From Streptomyces sp. HNM0575 (lineage in GTDB: Bacteria > Actinomycetota > Actinomycetes > Streptomycetales > Streptomycetaceae), in the NCBI RefSeq assembly GCF_012726265.1, contig NZ_JAASAG010000007.1:372001-436000 (forward strand): 64,000 nt of DNA, in the 5' to 3' direction. Below are positions 51,886 through 60,492 of the stretch, one piece after another. The notes below the pieces were generated by a model. That model ran no database searches and was not told where the DNA came from. It saw only the letters and a list, made by a program, of their open reading frames with translations. Within the stretch, counting starts at the first letter, position 1; the number at the start of each line of letters is the position of its first letter. The translations under genes and the position numbers were made by a program.

Positions 51886-53409
51886 ATGACGGACGACGGT
51901 CTGAAGCGCAACGAACTCGACGCGAAGGCCGGGGCATCAGGGACCTGCGGGGCGCCCGGCACCGCACCGGTCTCCGGCGTCTCCGGCCCCTCGCCCGCCG
52001 CCCGCGCCCCGCGCTGGGCGGTGCGCGTGGTCGCCGTGGGGCTCGTACTGGCCGCGCTGAATCTCCGTCCCGCCATCGCGGCACTCGGCCCGCTGCTGAA
52101 GGAAGTGCGCAGCGACCTCGGCATGAGCGGCACGGTCGCGGGCCTGCTGACCTCCGTCCCGGCCCTGTGCTTCGCAGTGTTCGGAAGCCTGGCGCCCCGG
52201 CTCGCGCGGCGCCGCGGTCCCGTTCCTGTCGTGCTCGCGGGCATGATCACGATCACCGCGGGGCTCGCGCTGCGGCCGCTCGCCGGCGGCACGGCGGCCT
52301 TCGTCGCCGCGAGCGCCCTCGCGCTCGCCGGAATCGCGGTGAGCAACGTGCTGATGCCGGTCGTCGTCAAGCGCTGGTTCCCCACCCGGGTCGGTTCGAT
52401 GACGGGCCTGTACTCGATGGGCCTGGCGCTCGGCACGTCCTGCGCGGCGGCCGTCACAGTGCCCATGACCGGGGCGCTGGGCGGCAGTTGGCGTGCCGGG
52501 CTCGGCGCGTGGGCGCTGCTCGGGGTGCTGGCGCTGCTGCCGTGGGCGGTGGTGCTCAGGGATCCGTACAGCCGCCGCGCGGAGCACGATCCGGGGCTCG
52601 CGGAGCACGATCCGGGGCTCGCGGAAGAGAACACGGGAGGTACGGCACGGGACACGGGGCCGGAGAGCCCCGCGGACGCCGCCCCTTCGACTACGGCCGC
52701 CCCCGGAACCTCGGCCGCCCCCGGAACCTCCGGCACCCCCGGAACCTCCGGCGGCTCCGGGACAGCGACAACAACGCCACGGCCGGACCGGCGGTCCTCC
52801 GCGCCCGACGGCACGCGGATCCGCATCGGCACCTCGCCCACCGCCTGGGCGCTGGGCGCCTTCTTCGGGCTCCAGGCGTCCGCCGCGTACATCATCATGG
52901 GCTGGCTTCCGCAGATCTTCCGCGACGCCGGGGTCTCCGCCTCGTCCGCCGGACTGATGCTCGCCGTAACGATGGGCATGGGCGTGCCGCTGGCCTTCGT
53001 CGTCCCGAGGCTGGCGGCCCGGATGCGGCACCAGGGCCCTCTCGTCGTGGCCCTCGGGGTGAGCGGGCTGACCGGCTATGCGGGGCTGTGGCTCGCCCCC
53101 GCGGCGGGAGCCTGGGTGTGGGCGCTGCTGCTGGGGATCGCCAACTGCGCCTTCCCCGTGGCCCTTACGATGATCGGCCTCCGCTCGCGCAGCAGCGCGG
53201 GCGTGGTCAAGCTCTCCGCCTTCGCACAGAGCACGGGCTACCTGCTCTCCATCCCCGGGCCGCTGCTCGTGGGCGCGCTGCACGACGCAGCGGGCGGATG
53301 GGACGTACCGCTGCTGCTGATGACGGCGCTGCTGGTCGCACAGACCGTGACGGGCGTGCTGGCGGGGCGGGACCGGGTGATCGAGGACGACCGCCGGGTG
53401 CGAGACTGA
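51886..53409 (+). CDS. MFS transporter, CynX/NimT type
   Basis: A 507-aa major facilitator with 12 predicted spans in two halves; the first (VVAVGLVLAALNLRPAIAAL) has the LNLRPA motif typical of CynX/NimT-like transporters. A cytoplasmic central loop of about 80 residues is low complexity, with 21-bp (HDPGLAE twice) and Pro-Gly-Thr-Ser repeats. Several ATGs compete (51868, 51880, 51886); 51886 has GATGGGG at suitable spacing. The substrate is unknown. A 38-aa transporter-associated protein follows 4 bp later. Confidence 0.85.
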   Translation: MTDDGLKRNELDAKAGASGTCGAPGTAPVSGVSGPSPAARAPRWAVRVVAVGLVLAALNLRPAIAALGPLLKEVRSDLGMSGTVAGLLTSVPALCFAVFGSLAPRLARRRGPVPVVLAGMITITAGLALRPLAGGTAAFVAASALALAGIAVSNVLMPVVVKRWFPTRVGSMTGLYSMGLALGTSCAAAVTVPMTGALGGSWRAGLGAWALLGVLALLPWAVVLRDPYSRRAEHDPGLAEHDPGLAEENTGGTARDTGPESPADAAPSTTAAPGTSAAPGTSGTPGTSGGSGTATTTPRPDRRSSAPDGTRIRIGTSPTAWALGAFFGLQASAAYIIMGWLPQIFRDAGVSASSAGLMLAVTMGMGVPLAFVVPRLAARMRHQGPLVVALGVSGLTGYAGLWLAPAAGAWVWALLLGIANCAFPVALTMIGLRSRSSAGVVKLSAFAQSTGYLLSIPGPLLVGALHDAAGGWDVPLLLMTALLVAQTVTGVLAGRDRVIEDDRRVRD

Positions 53410-53413
53410 CCGC

Positions 53414-53530
53414 ATGCCAGTGCTTGAACCGGATCCGCAGAACGGGCAGAAGAAGCTCCTCGGGATCCTCGCCGTGATCTTCGGGATCTTGATCCTCGTG
53501 GGGGTCGTCGCGACGCTCGTCGCGCCCTGA
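53414..53530 (+). CDS. SGM_5486-type transporter-associated small protein
   Basis: A 38-aa protein (starts MPVLEPDPQNGQKK) with one hydrophobic span (LLGILAVIFGILILVGVVAT). It matches the tiny family named SGM_5486 transporter-associated protein, which is found directly after such MFS genes. It is only 4 bp from the MFS stop, so it is co-translated. Too short for many gene finders. Confidence 0.8.
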   Translation: MPVLEPDPQNGQKKLLGILAVIFGILILVGVVATLVAP

Positions 53531-53839
53531 GCCGAGCGTGCCGTCCGGGCTGCCCCTGTCGTCCGGGGGCGCCTGGCCGTCCGAGCTGCTCGTGCTGCCG
53601 GGCCCGGGCCGAGCGTGCCGGCCGGGCCTCGTTCCCGTATCCGCCAGACCTCGTTCCCGTAGTCGCCCGCGATGCCTCAGGACGCTCAAGAGGCCCTGCG
53701 GGCAAGGGTGGTGCTGGCCCCACCACCCCTAGGGGGGCTGAGTCAGGGGTAAGTGGGTGGATCACCGGATGGGGCGCACGCCTCCGCGTCCGTAGCGTCG
53801 TATCGACGCCGACGAACCACGGACCAGGGAGACGAGCCC
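53531..53839. other. Intergenic region with repeats and a hairpin
   Basis: No gene is seen in these 309 bp. CTCGTTCCCGTA and GCCGAGCGTGCCG each occur twice. A perfect 8-bp stem, GGGTGGTG / CACCACCC (53706-53728, 7-nt loop), could end the MFS transcript, though it lacks a T-tract. The promoter of the next small gene should lie near 53760-53830. Confidence 0.5.
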
Positions 53840-54094
53840 ATGACCACGACCCGGGCCCGCAGCCACCGCCCCGCCTCCCCGCCTCCGGCCGCGCGCCGGG
53901 GGCCTCCGCCCGCGGCTGGCCGCGCGCGCCTGCCGTGGTGGGCCGCGGCTCTGCCGGTGCTGGCCTTCGCCATGCTGCTGATGCTGCTGGTCGGCGGGCC
54001 GCAGGCGAACGCCGCGCAGCAGCGGGCCGAAGGGTCCGGGGGAGCGGTGGTCCTCGCCGTGCTGGAACGCGCGGCCCACATGCTGCTGGGCTGA
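53840..54094 (+). CDS. Small single-span membrane protein
   Basis: An 84-aa protein: a Pro/Arg-rich N-terminus, one span (WWAAALPVLAFAMLLMLLVG), and a short outer tail with AQQRAEGSG. ATG 53840 has GGGAGACGAG upstream. No family is recognised; it may be a signal-anchored peptide. Coding status rests on its hydrophobic profile and ribosome site. Confidence 0.6.
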   Translation: MTTTRARSHRPASPPPAARRGPPPAAGRARLPWWAAALPVLAFAMLLMLLVGGPQANAAQQRAEGSGGAVVLAVLERAAHMLLG

Positions 54095-54208
54095 CCGCGG
54101 GCCCGGCCCCGTGGCTCCCGCCCGTGGCCCCGCCCCCTCCCCGTACCGTCTTCTGTGCACCGTCAACACCCTCCGCCCAGCACCGCTTTTCGTGCGAAGC
54201 TGGAGAAC

Positions 54209-54736
54209 ATGAGCGTCGATGTGCCCCGCAGTATCGTCCTAGTCCGGCACGCCAAGGCCGACTGGCCTGATGTGGCAGACCATGAGCGCCCCCTCGCGGA
54301 CCGCGGCCGCAAGGACGCGCCGGCTGTCGGCGAGTGGCTCGCCACGCACGGCATCGCCCCCGGACTGACCCTCTGCTCGACCGCCGTCCGCACCCGTGAG
54401 ACCTGGAGACTGGCCGCCCACCACCTGCCGCAGCGTCCCAAGACCGTCTACGAGGACCGTCTCTACGAAGCCTCGCCCGGCGAGATCATCACCGTGCTCA
54501 ACGGAGTCTCCGACGACGTGCACGACCTGCTCGTCATCGGGCACAACCCGGGAATCCAGGGAGTCGCGGAGGCCCTGACCGGCGACGCCGAGGGCGACTC
54601 GCTGGAGCGCATGACTCGCAACGGCTTTCCCACCTCGACGGTCGCGGTGCTGCGCTTCGACGGCTCGTGGAAGTCCGTCGAGCCGGGAGTCGCGACCCTC
54701 ACCAGCTACTGGGAGCCGCACGAGCCTCCGGAGTGA
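54209..54736 (+). CDS. SixA-like phosphohistidine phosphatase
   Basis: Histidine phosphatase superfamily, branch 1, 175 aa. The catalytic RHG-type motif is IVLVRHAKADWPD near the N-terminus, with conserved LCSTAVRTRETW and the second histidine in LLVIGHNPGIQ. ATG 54209 follows TGGAGAA. SixA proteins dephosphorylate phosphohistidine; the actual partner here is not evident. Confidence 0.88.
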   Translation: MSVDVPRSIVLVRHAKADWPDVADHERPLADRGRKDAPAVGEWLATHGIAPGLTLCSTAVRTRETWRLAAHHLPQRPKTVYEDRLYEASPGEIITVLNGVSDDVHDLLVIGHNPGIQGVAEALTGDAEGDSLERMTRNGFPTSTVAVLRFDGSWKSVEPGVATLTSYWEPHEPPE

Positions 54737-54976
54737 TCTCACGGGCCGTGCGGGCCCTCCGCAGGCGGATACGTACGCGGCAGCGGATACGTACGCGAGT
54801 CATGACGCGAACCGTTCGCGAGTCCCCAAGTGAATCGGCACCTACGCGAATCGGCGGGCGGTCCGCAGACCGAGCCATACGCGATACGCGATACGCGATC
54901 AGCACGTGCACCCGTTGTGCGAACCACCGTGGTCCCGGCCGGAGTTCCGGCCGGGACCGGCGCATGTACGAACGGG
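54737..54976. repeat. Short repeats between sixA-like gene and serB
   Basis: CGGATACGTACGCG occurs twice near 54766-54796, and three units of ACGCGAT form a run near 54879-54900. The convergent gap holds no gene. Confidence 0.55.
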
Positions 54977-56311
54977 TCAGCCCTCGGCGGGGCCGCCTCC
55001 ACGCCCCTCGAATCCGGCGTCTTTCGCGTTCTCCGCGTCCTTCGCGTCGTCCTCGTCGCCGGTGCAGTCCGCCGCCTCGACCTCCTCGCGCGTCACACCG
55101 AGCAGATACAGCACGGTGTCGAGGAAGGGCACGTTGACCGCGGTGTGCGCGGCCTCCCGTACCACCGGCTTGGCGTTGAACGCGACGCCGAGACCTGCCG
55201 CGTTGAGCATTCCCAGGTCGTTCGCGCCGTCGCCGATGGCGACCGTCTGCACCAGCGGCACGCCCGCCTCGGACGCGAATCGGCGCAGCAGCCGCGCCTT
55301 GCCCGCCCGGTCGACGATGTCGCCGGTGACGCGGCCCGTGAGCTTTCCGTCCACCACCTCGAGGGTGTTGGCGGCGGCGAAGTCGAGACCCAGCTCCTCC
55401 TGGAGCGCGTCGGTGACCTGCGTGAACCCCCCGGAGACGATGCCCACTTGGTATCCGAGCCGCTTGAGCGTACGTACGAGAGTGCGCGCGCCCGGTGTGA
55501 GCCGTACGTCCTTGCGCACCTTGTCCACGACCGAGACGTCCAGCCCTTTCAGCAACGCCACGCGCGCGTGCAGCGACTGCTCGAAGTCCAGCTCCCCGCC
55601 CATCGCGCGCGCGGTGACCTCGGCGACCTCGTCCTCACATCCGGCGTGGGAGGCGAAGAGCTCGATCACCTCGTCCTGGATGAGCGTGGAGTCGACGTCC
55701 ATCACGACCAGCCGCTGCGCCCTGCGCTGAAGGCCGGAGGCGACCACCGCGATGTCCACGCCGTGCCTGGCGGCCTCCAGCGCGAGCGCCGTGCGCAGCG
55801 TGGGCGTCTCGGCGCCGGAGACGTCGAACTCCACTGCGGTGACCGGGTACTTGGCGAGACGGAAGATGCGGTCGATGTTGCCGCCCGTGGAGGTGATGCT
55901 GGCGGCGATCGTGGCCGTCGAGCCGGCCGTGAGCGGCTGTCCGAGCACCGTCACATGGGACCGGCCGGTGCCGCGCGGCTGGTTGTCGCCCATGCCGGAG
56001 ATGATCTCGGCTTCGAGCCCCATCGACTCGGCCCAGCCGTGGACGGTCGCCCGCAGCTCGCCCTCGCTCGCGGTGGCGTGCGCGGCGGCCTCACCGGTGC
56101 CGGCCGTCCCCGTGCCCGGGGCGGTGACCAGGGCGCACAGCGTGATGCGGCCACGGGTCACGAGCTGTTCGATGTCGACGACCTCGACGGAGAAGGAGGC
56201 CAGGGTCTCGAAGAGTCCGGCCGTGATGCCGGGCCGGTCCCTCCCGAAGATCTTCACCAGGAGTGTGGGGGTGTCGGCGTACGAGGACGGAGTGGCCGGC
56301 GATGTGGTCAT
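54977..56311 (-). CDS. serB: Phosphoserine phosphatase SerB with N-terminal ACT domains
   Basis: HAD hydrolase for the last step of serine synthesis, 444 aa. Residues about 15-190 hold two ACT-like regulatory domains (LVKIFGRDRPGITAGLFETL, HVTVLGQPLTAGSTATIA). The catalytic part begins with VVMDVDSTLIQDE (Asp205 nucleophile, Asp207 acid), then VGIVSGGFTQV and AIGDGANDLGML. ATG 56311 is chosen. The acidic C-terminal tail (DCTGDEDDAKDAENAKDAG) is unusual. Confidence 0.94.
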   Translation of the reverse strand: MTTSPATPSSYADTPTLLVKIFGRDRPGITAGLFETLASFSVEVVDIEQLVTRGRITLCALVTAPGTGTAGTGEAAAHATASEGELRATVHGWAESMGLEAEIISGMGDNQPRGTGRSHVTVLGQPLTAGSTATIAASITSTGGNIDRIFRLAKYPVTAVEFDVSGAETPTLRTALALEAARHGVDIAVVASGLQRRAQRLVVMDVDSTLIQDEVIELFASHAGCEDEVAEVTARAMGGELDFEQSLHARVALLKGLDVSVVDKVRKDVRLTPGARTLVRTLKRLGYQVGIVSGGFTQVTDALQEELGLDFAAANTLEVVDGKLTGRVTGDIVDRAGKARLLRRFASEAGVPLVQTVAIGDGANDLGMLNAAGLGVAFNAKPVVREAAHTAVNVPFLDTVLYLLGVTREEVEAADCTGDEDDAKDAENAKDAGFEGRGGGPAEG

Positions 56312-56583
56312 GGTGTGTCCAACGGTATCGCTGCGGGGTGTGCACGACCCTCCCGGGGCTCCCGGCAGCGGGGAAGCGCTCCGCAAGGCCTACCGGCCCG
56401 GAGGGGCAGCCGCACTCGCCGTCCCCTTGCATTCCCGGCCCGTCGCGGTGGCCGTCCTGTCACAGCTGACGAGGGGTTGTGACATGGGGCGACTTCCTGT
56501 CGGCGGGCGGGGCCTGAAATAGTTCCCCCGATGTTCGCCATCCCTAGGCTCCCCGCGCAGGGAGTCACTCGGGGGACAACTTT

Positions 56584-59256
56584 ATGGGGCATGGAGTGCC
56601 GGAACTCGTACTGGAATTGAACGGAAAGACCTGGACTCTCGAACCGTCGAGACCGTACCGCGTGGGACGCGATCCCCAGGGGGACGTGGTGATCGACGAC
56701 GCCAGGGTCTCGTGGCGTCACGCCACCATCCGGTGGGGCGGTCACGGCTGGGTCATCGAGGACCAGGGCAGCACGAACGGCTCGTACGTACGAGGGCAGC
56801 GCATCCAGCAGATGGAGCTGCGCCCGGGCATGAGCGTGCACTTGGGCAACGCGCAGGACGGTCCGAGGCTGGACCTGTCGGGGAGCGGAGCGGCAGCGGC
56901 GGCGCCCGGCGGTGCCGTCCACAGCGCGCAGGCCGCCACCGGACCGGAGCCCCGGCAGCAGGGGGCCGGAGGTCCCGGGGCGGCGCAGGCGGGAGCGACC
57001 CAGGCGCCGCCGCAACAGCGACCGCCGCAGCAGCCGCAGGCGCCTCAACAGCAGGGCTGGCAGCAGTCGCAGCAGCACCCGGGCTGGCAGCAACAGCAGC
57101 CGGGACAGCAGGCGCCGCCTCCGCAACAGCACCGACGAACCGGCGTCCCGCCGCAGCAAGGCCATCAGGGCGGGCAGCCCGTGCATCCCCACCCCCGCCC
57201 CGAGCAGGGAATATCCCAGCAGGGAGGGACAGCCCAGCAGGGCGGCGGCGACCGCAGCCCCACCACCTTCCACCAGCTCGCCCTGGGCCGGGTGATGCAC
57301 ATCGGCCGCGCCCTGGAGAACGAGCTCGTCGTCTCCGACCTCCAGGTCTCCCGCCACCACGCCGAGTTCCGCGCCTCTCCCGACGGCCGCTTCGAGATCC
57401 ACGACCTGGGCTCGCACAACGGCACGTACGTCAACGGCCAGCCCCTCCCCAAGTCCGGCTCCACGGTGATCACTCCGCAGGACACGGTCGGCGTCGGGCA
57501 CTCGACGTTCCGGCTGGTCGGCGACCGGCTGGAGGAGTTCGTCGACACCGGCGAGGTCAGCTTCTCGGCCCGCCATCTGACGGTGAAGGTCGACAACGGG
57601 AAGGTGATCCTCGACAACGTCACCTTCGGCGTACCGGAGAAGTCGCTGATCGGCGTGATCGGCCCGTCCGGCTCCGGCAAGTCGACGCTGCTGCGCGCGC
57701 TCACCGGCTACCGCCCCGCCGACGTCGGCGAGGTCCTCTACGACAACCGGAACCTCTACCAGCACTTCGCCGAACTGCGGCAGCGCATCGGCCTCGTCCC
57801 GCAGGACGACATCCTCCACAAGGAGCTGCGCGTCCGTACGGCACTGCGCTACGCCGCCCGGCTGCGCTTCCCCGGCGACGTCGCCGAGACCGAGCGCAAC
57901 GCCCGCGTCGAGGAGGTGCTCGCCGAACTCAAGCTGGACGTGCACGCCGACAAGAAGGTCACCTCGCTCTCCGGCGGCCAGCGCAAGCGCGTCTCCGTCG
58001 CCCTGGAGCTGCTGACCAAGCCGTCACTGATCTTCCTGGACGAGCCCACCTCGGGCCTCGACCCGGGCATGGACCGCGACGTCATGCAGCTCCTGCGCGG
58101 CCTCGCCGACGACGGCCGCACGGTCCTCGTCGTCACCCACTCCGTGGCCGAACTCGGCCTGTGCGACAAGCTGTTGGTGATGGCCCCCGGCGGCGGCGTC
58201 TCCTACTTCGGACCGCCCCAGGAGGCGCTGAACTTCTTCGGCTACAGCTCCTGGGCGGACGTCTTCTCGGCCTTCGAGAACTACCGCGACTACGACTGGA
58301 TGGGCCGCTGGCACGGCTCGCAGCACTACCAGATGTACGCGGCCGACCTCGACTCCACCGCCCCGCAGCAGGCCCAGCAGGTGCACGCGCCGCCCGCCCG
58401 TACGCAGAAGCCGCAGAGCTGGGGCTCCCAGTTCTGGACGCTGGTGCGCCGCTACACCTCCGTCATCGCCTCCGACAAGGGCTTCCTCGCGCTGACCGTG
58501 CTCCTTCCGCTCGTACTCGGCGGAGTCAGCACCCTGATCCCCAGCGACTACGGCCTGGGCTACGGACCGCTGACCAACGGCCGCACCAACCGAGACGCCA
58601 GCACCATCATGCTCATCCTCGCGGTCGGCATGTGCTTCTCCGGAGCCGCCAACTCCGTGCGGGAGCTGATCAAGGAGCGGGTCATCTACGAGCGCGAACG
58701 GGCCACCGGCCTGTCCCGCTCGGCGTATCTGATGTCCAAGGTGCTCGTGCTCGGCCTCGTCACCGCCGTGCAGGGCGTGATCATCTCCGCCATCGGCTTC
58801 GCCCCGCGCGAGATGCCCAGCGAGGGCGTGCTCGCCGAGAACCTCCCCGCCGTCGAGATGACCGTGGCCGTGATCACGCTCGGCTTCACCTCGATGATGT
58901 TCGGCCTGATCATCTCGTCGCTCGTGAAGACGGCCGAGAAGACGATGCCGCTGCTGGTGATGTTCGCCATCGTCCAAGTGGTCTTCACCGGCGTCCTCTT
59001 CCAGCTCTTCGACACCCCGGGCGTGGGCCAGCTGTCCTGGCTGATGCCCTCCCGCTGGGCGGTCGCCGCGATGGGCGCCACGGCCGACATGAACACGCTG
59101 CTGCCGTGGGAGAAGGGCAACCCGGACCCGCTGTGGGAGCACACCGCCGGCACCTATGTGCTGGACATGATCGTCCTGCTGGGCCTCGGCGTCGCTCTGG
59201 TCTTCGTGGTGGCACGGCTGCTGCGCCGTCACGAGCCGGAGGTCATGCGCAAGTAG
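56584..59256 (+). CDS. FHA-domain ABC transporter (Rv1747-like)
   Basis: An 890-aa ABC half-exporter of ABC-2 type with two N-terminal FHA domains. FHA1 is at about residues 15-95 (RVGRDPQGDVVIDDARVSWRH), followed by a ~130-residue Gln/Pro/Gly linker, then FHA2 at about 235-310 (IGRALENELVVSDLQVSRHH). The ATPase has Walker A GPSGSGKST (360-368), LSGGQRKRVSVAL and IFLDEPTSGLD. Six spans follow (about 625-885). FHA domains bind phosphothreonine, so Ser/Thr kinase control is expected, as for M. tuberculosis Rv1747. Confidence 0.93.
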   Translation: MGHGVPELVLELNGKTWTLEPSRPYRVGRDPQGDVVIDDARVSWRHATIRWGGHGWVIEDQGSTNGSYVRGQRIQQMELRPGMSVHLGNAQDGPRLDLSGSGAAAAAPGGAVHSAQAATGPEPRQQGAGGPGAAQAGATQAPPQQRPPQQPQAPQQQGWQQSQQHPGWQQQQPGQQAPPPQQHRRTGVPPQQGHQGGQPVHPHPRPEQGISQQGGTAQQGGGDRSPTTFHQLALGRVMHIGRALENELVVSDLQVSRHHAEFRASPDGRFEIHDLGSHNGTYVNGQPLPKSGSTVITPQDTVGVGHSTFRLVGDRLEEFVDTGEVSFSARHLTVKVDNGKVILDNVTFGVPEKSLIGVIGPSGSGKSTLLRALTGYRPADVGEVLYDNRNLYQHFAELRQRIGLVPQDDILHKELRVRTALRYAARLRFPGDVAETERNARVEEVLAELKLDVHADKKVTSLSGGQRKRVSVALELLTKPSLIFLDEPTSGLDPGMDRDVMQLLRGLADDGRTVLVVTHSVAELGLCDKLLVMAPGGGVSYFGPPQEALNFFGYSSWADVFSAFENYRDYDWMGRWHGSQHYQMYAADLDSTAPQQAQQVHAPPARTQKPQSWGSQFWTLVRRYTSVIASDKGFLALTVLLPLVLGGVSTLIPSDYGLGYGPLTNGRTNRDASTIMLILAVGMCFSGAANSVRELIKERVIYERERATGLSRSAYLMSKVLVLGLVTAVQGVIISAIGFAPREMPSEGVLAENLPAVEMTVAVITLGFTSMMFGLIISSLVKTAEKTMPLLVMFAIVQVVFTGVLFQLFDTPGVGQLSWLMPSRWAVAAMGATADMNTLLPWEKGNPDPLWEHTAGTYVLDMIVLLGLGVALVFVVARLLRRHEPEVMRK

Positions 59257-59287
59257 CGGCGACGGCACGGCAGTTCACGACGCACGG

Positions 59288-59321
59288 AGGCGGCGGCACC
59301 CCCTCGGGGATGCCGCCGCCT
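59288..59321 (+). terminator. Terminator after the FHA-ABC gene
   Basis: GGCGGCGGCA and TGCCGCCGCC form a 10-bp stem, extended inside by CCCC/GGGG with one bulge, and a T-rich stretch (TCGTTCTGCC repeated) follows. Confidence 0.75.
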
Positions 59322-59439
59322 CGTTCTGCCGTTCTGCCGTTCTGCTGTGCGTTCTTCTCCCGTGTTGCCCTTCTTCTTCCGCGTTGCCCTTACGACGCCG
59401 GACCGGGACCCGCCCGACCGGAACCGCCGGGCACCCGGC

Positions 59440-60120
59440 TCAGTACCAGTTGTTGGACTGCCAGAAGGACCACGCGCCGCAGGGGCTGCCGTAACGGTCC
59501 TTCATGTAGTTCAGCCCCCACTTGACCTGCGTGGCCGCGTTGTTGCGCCAGTCCGGCCCGGCCGAGGACATCTTCGAGCCGGGCAGCGCCTGCACCAGTC
59601 CGTACGCTCCGCTGGGGTTCTGCGCGTGGATGTTCCAGCCGCTCTCGCGCTCGACGATCTGGGAGAAGCACTGGAACTGCGTCTCGCTGCCGATGATCTG
59701 CCGTGCGACCTGCTTCGGTGAACCCGAGGGCGACGCCTTGGTCCGTTCCGCCGAGCGGCTGGCTGCCAGCCTGCGCTCACGGTCCCGTTCGGCCTTCTTG
59801 GCTGCCTGCTGCCGTGCCTCCGCCCTCGCTTCGGCCTTCTTGCGGGCCTCGGCCTTGGCGTGGGCGCGTGCGCGGTCGTCGGCGGCGGAAGTCTGAGCGT
59901 CGATGCTCACCTTCTGCGCCGCCGGGCCGTCCGCGGCGGTCTGGAGCGCGACGGGCTTGGCAGCCATCTCCGATCCGGCAGTCACGCTCCCGCTGCTCTT
60001 CTGACCTGGTACGACGGTGAACGCGAATGCGGTGACACCGACGGCTGCGGCACCGGTCGCCGCAGAGATCTTGTGCAGACGGGACAGCCTGCCGTGGCGT
60101 TCGGGATTGGGAACGCTCAT
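59440..60120 (-). CDS. Secreted transglycosylase-like SLT protein
   Basis: A 226-aa exported protein: signal or anchor ISAATGAAAVGVTAFAFTVV, then a coiled, Ala/Glu/Lys/Arg-rich segment (about 80-125, AKAEARKKAEARAEARQQA), and a C-terminal lysozyme-like domain with catalytic glutamate in FSQIVERESGWNIHAQNP and GAYGLVQALPGSKM, ending CGAWSFWQSNNWY. Probably cleaves peptidoglycan. Start ATG 60120 with GAGG upstream. The same architecture is common in Streptomyces cell-wall hydrolases. Confidence 0.88.
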   Translation of the reverse strand: MSVPNPERHGRLSRLHKISAATGAAAVGVTAFAFTVVPGQKSSGSVTAGSEMAAKPVALQTAADGPAAQKVSIDAQTSAADDRARAHAKAEARKKAEARAEARQQAAKKAERDRERRLAASRSAERTKASPSGSPKQVARQIIGSETQFQCFSQIVERESGWNIHAQNPSGAYGLVQALPGSKMSSAGPDWRNNAATQVKWGLNYMKDRYGSPCGAWSFWQSNNWY

Positions 60121-60492
60121 GGGAGGAAACCTCTTCCAGTTCGCGGACCGCAGCGACGGTGGCCGCTACGGCGGCAGACATTCTCAGCTGCCGTTAAGTC
60201 ACCGGGCAAAAACCACCATTACTAACCTTGGTAGTGGAATCGGAGCAGAGCGGAGGCCTTGACGTGCCAGCGCTGCACGTCCGGTCAGTGGACAATGACT
60301 ACTAAGCGGGTTCGTAAGTGATCTGGGTCCTATGCGGCGACTCACACCACACACCCGATTACATTTACGCAGTGTGTAGAAGCTATAAACGCAGAGTCAC
60401 GCAGCTGGTCTCAGGTCCTAGGTCTCCGGACCCCCGCCGCGGCCCGGCCCGTGCCCGATCCGCCGTGCACCTCCCGCGAGTACGGTGACGGC
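60121..60492. promoter_or_regulatory. AT-rich divergent region before the SLT gene
   Basis: This 372-bp gap is low in GC for this window, notably at 60195-60240 and 60340-60400. It holds a perfect 7-bp inverted repeat, GACGTGC / GCACGTC, with a 7-nt loop (60261-60281). It probably serves as a long leader and promoter of the leftward SLT gene. I searched for the c-di-AMP (ydaO) riboswitch often found before such genes and did not find its core. No gene is seen. Confidence 0.5.

Noticed and set aside
60121..60492. c-di-AMP (ydaO) riboswitch before the SLT gene
   Set aside because: The region is long and AT-rich, but the conserved ydaO core motifs were not found on the minus strand.
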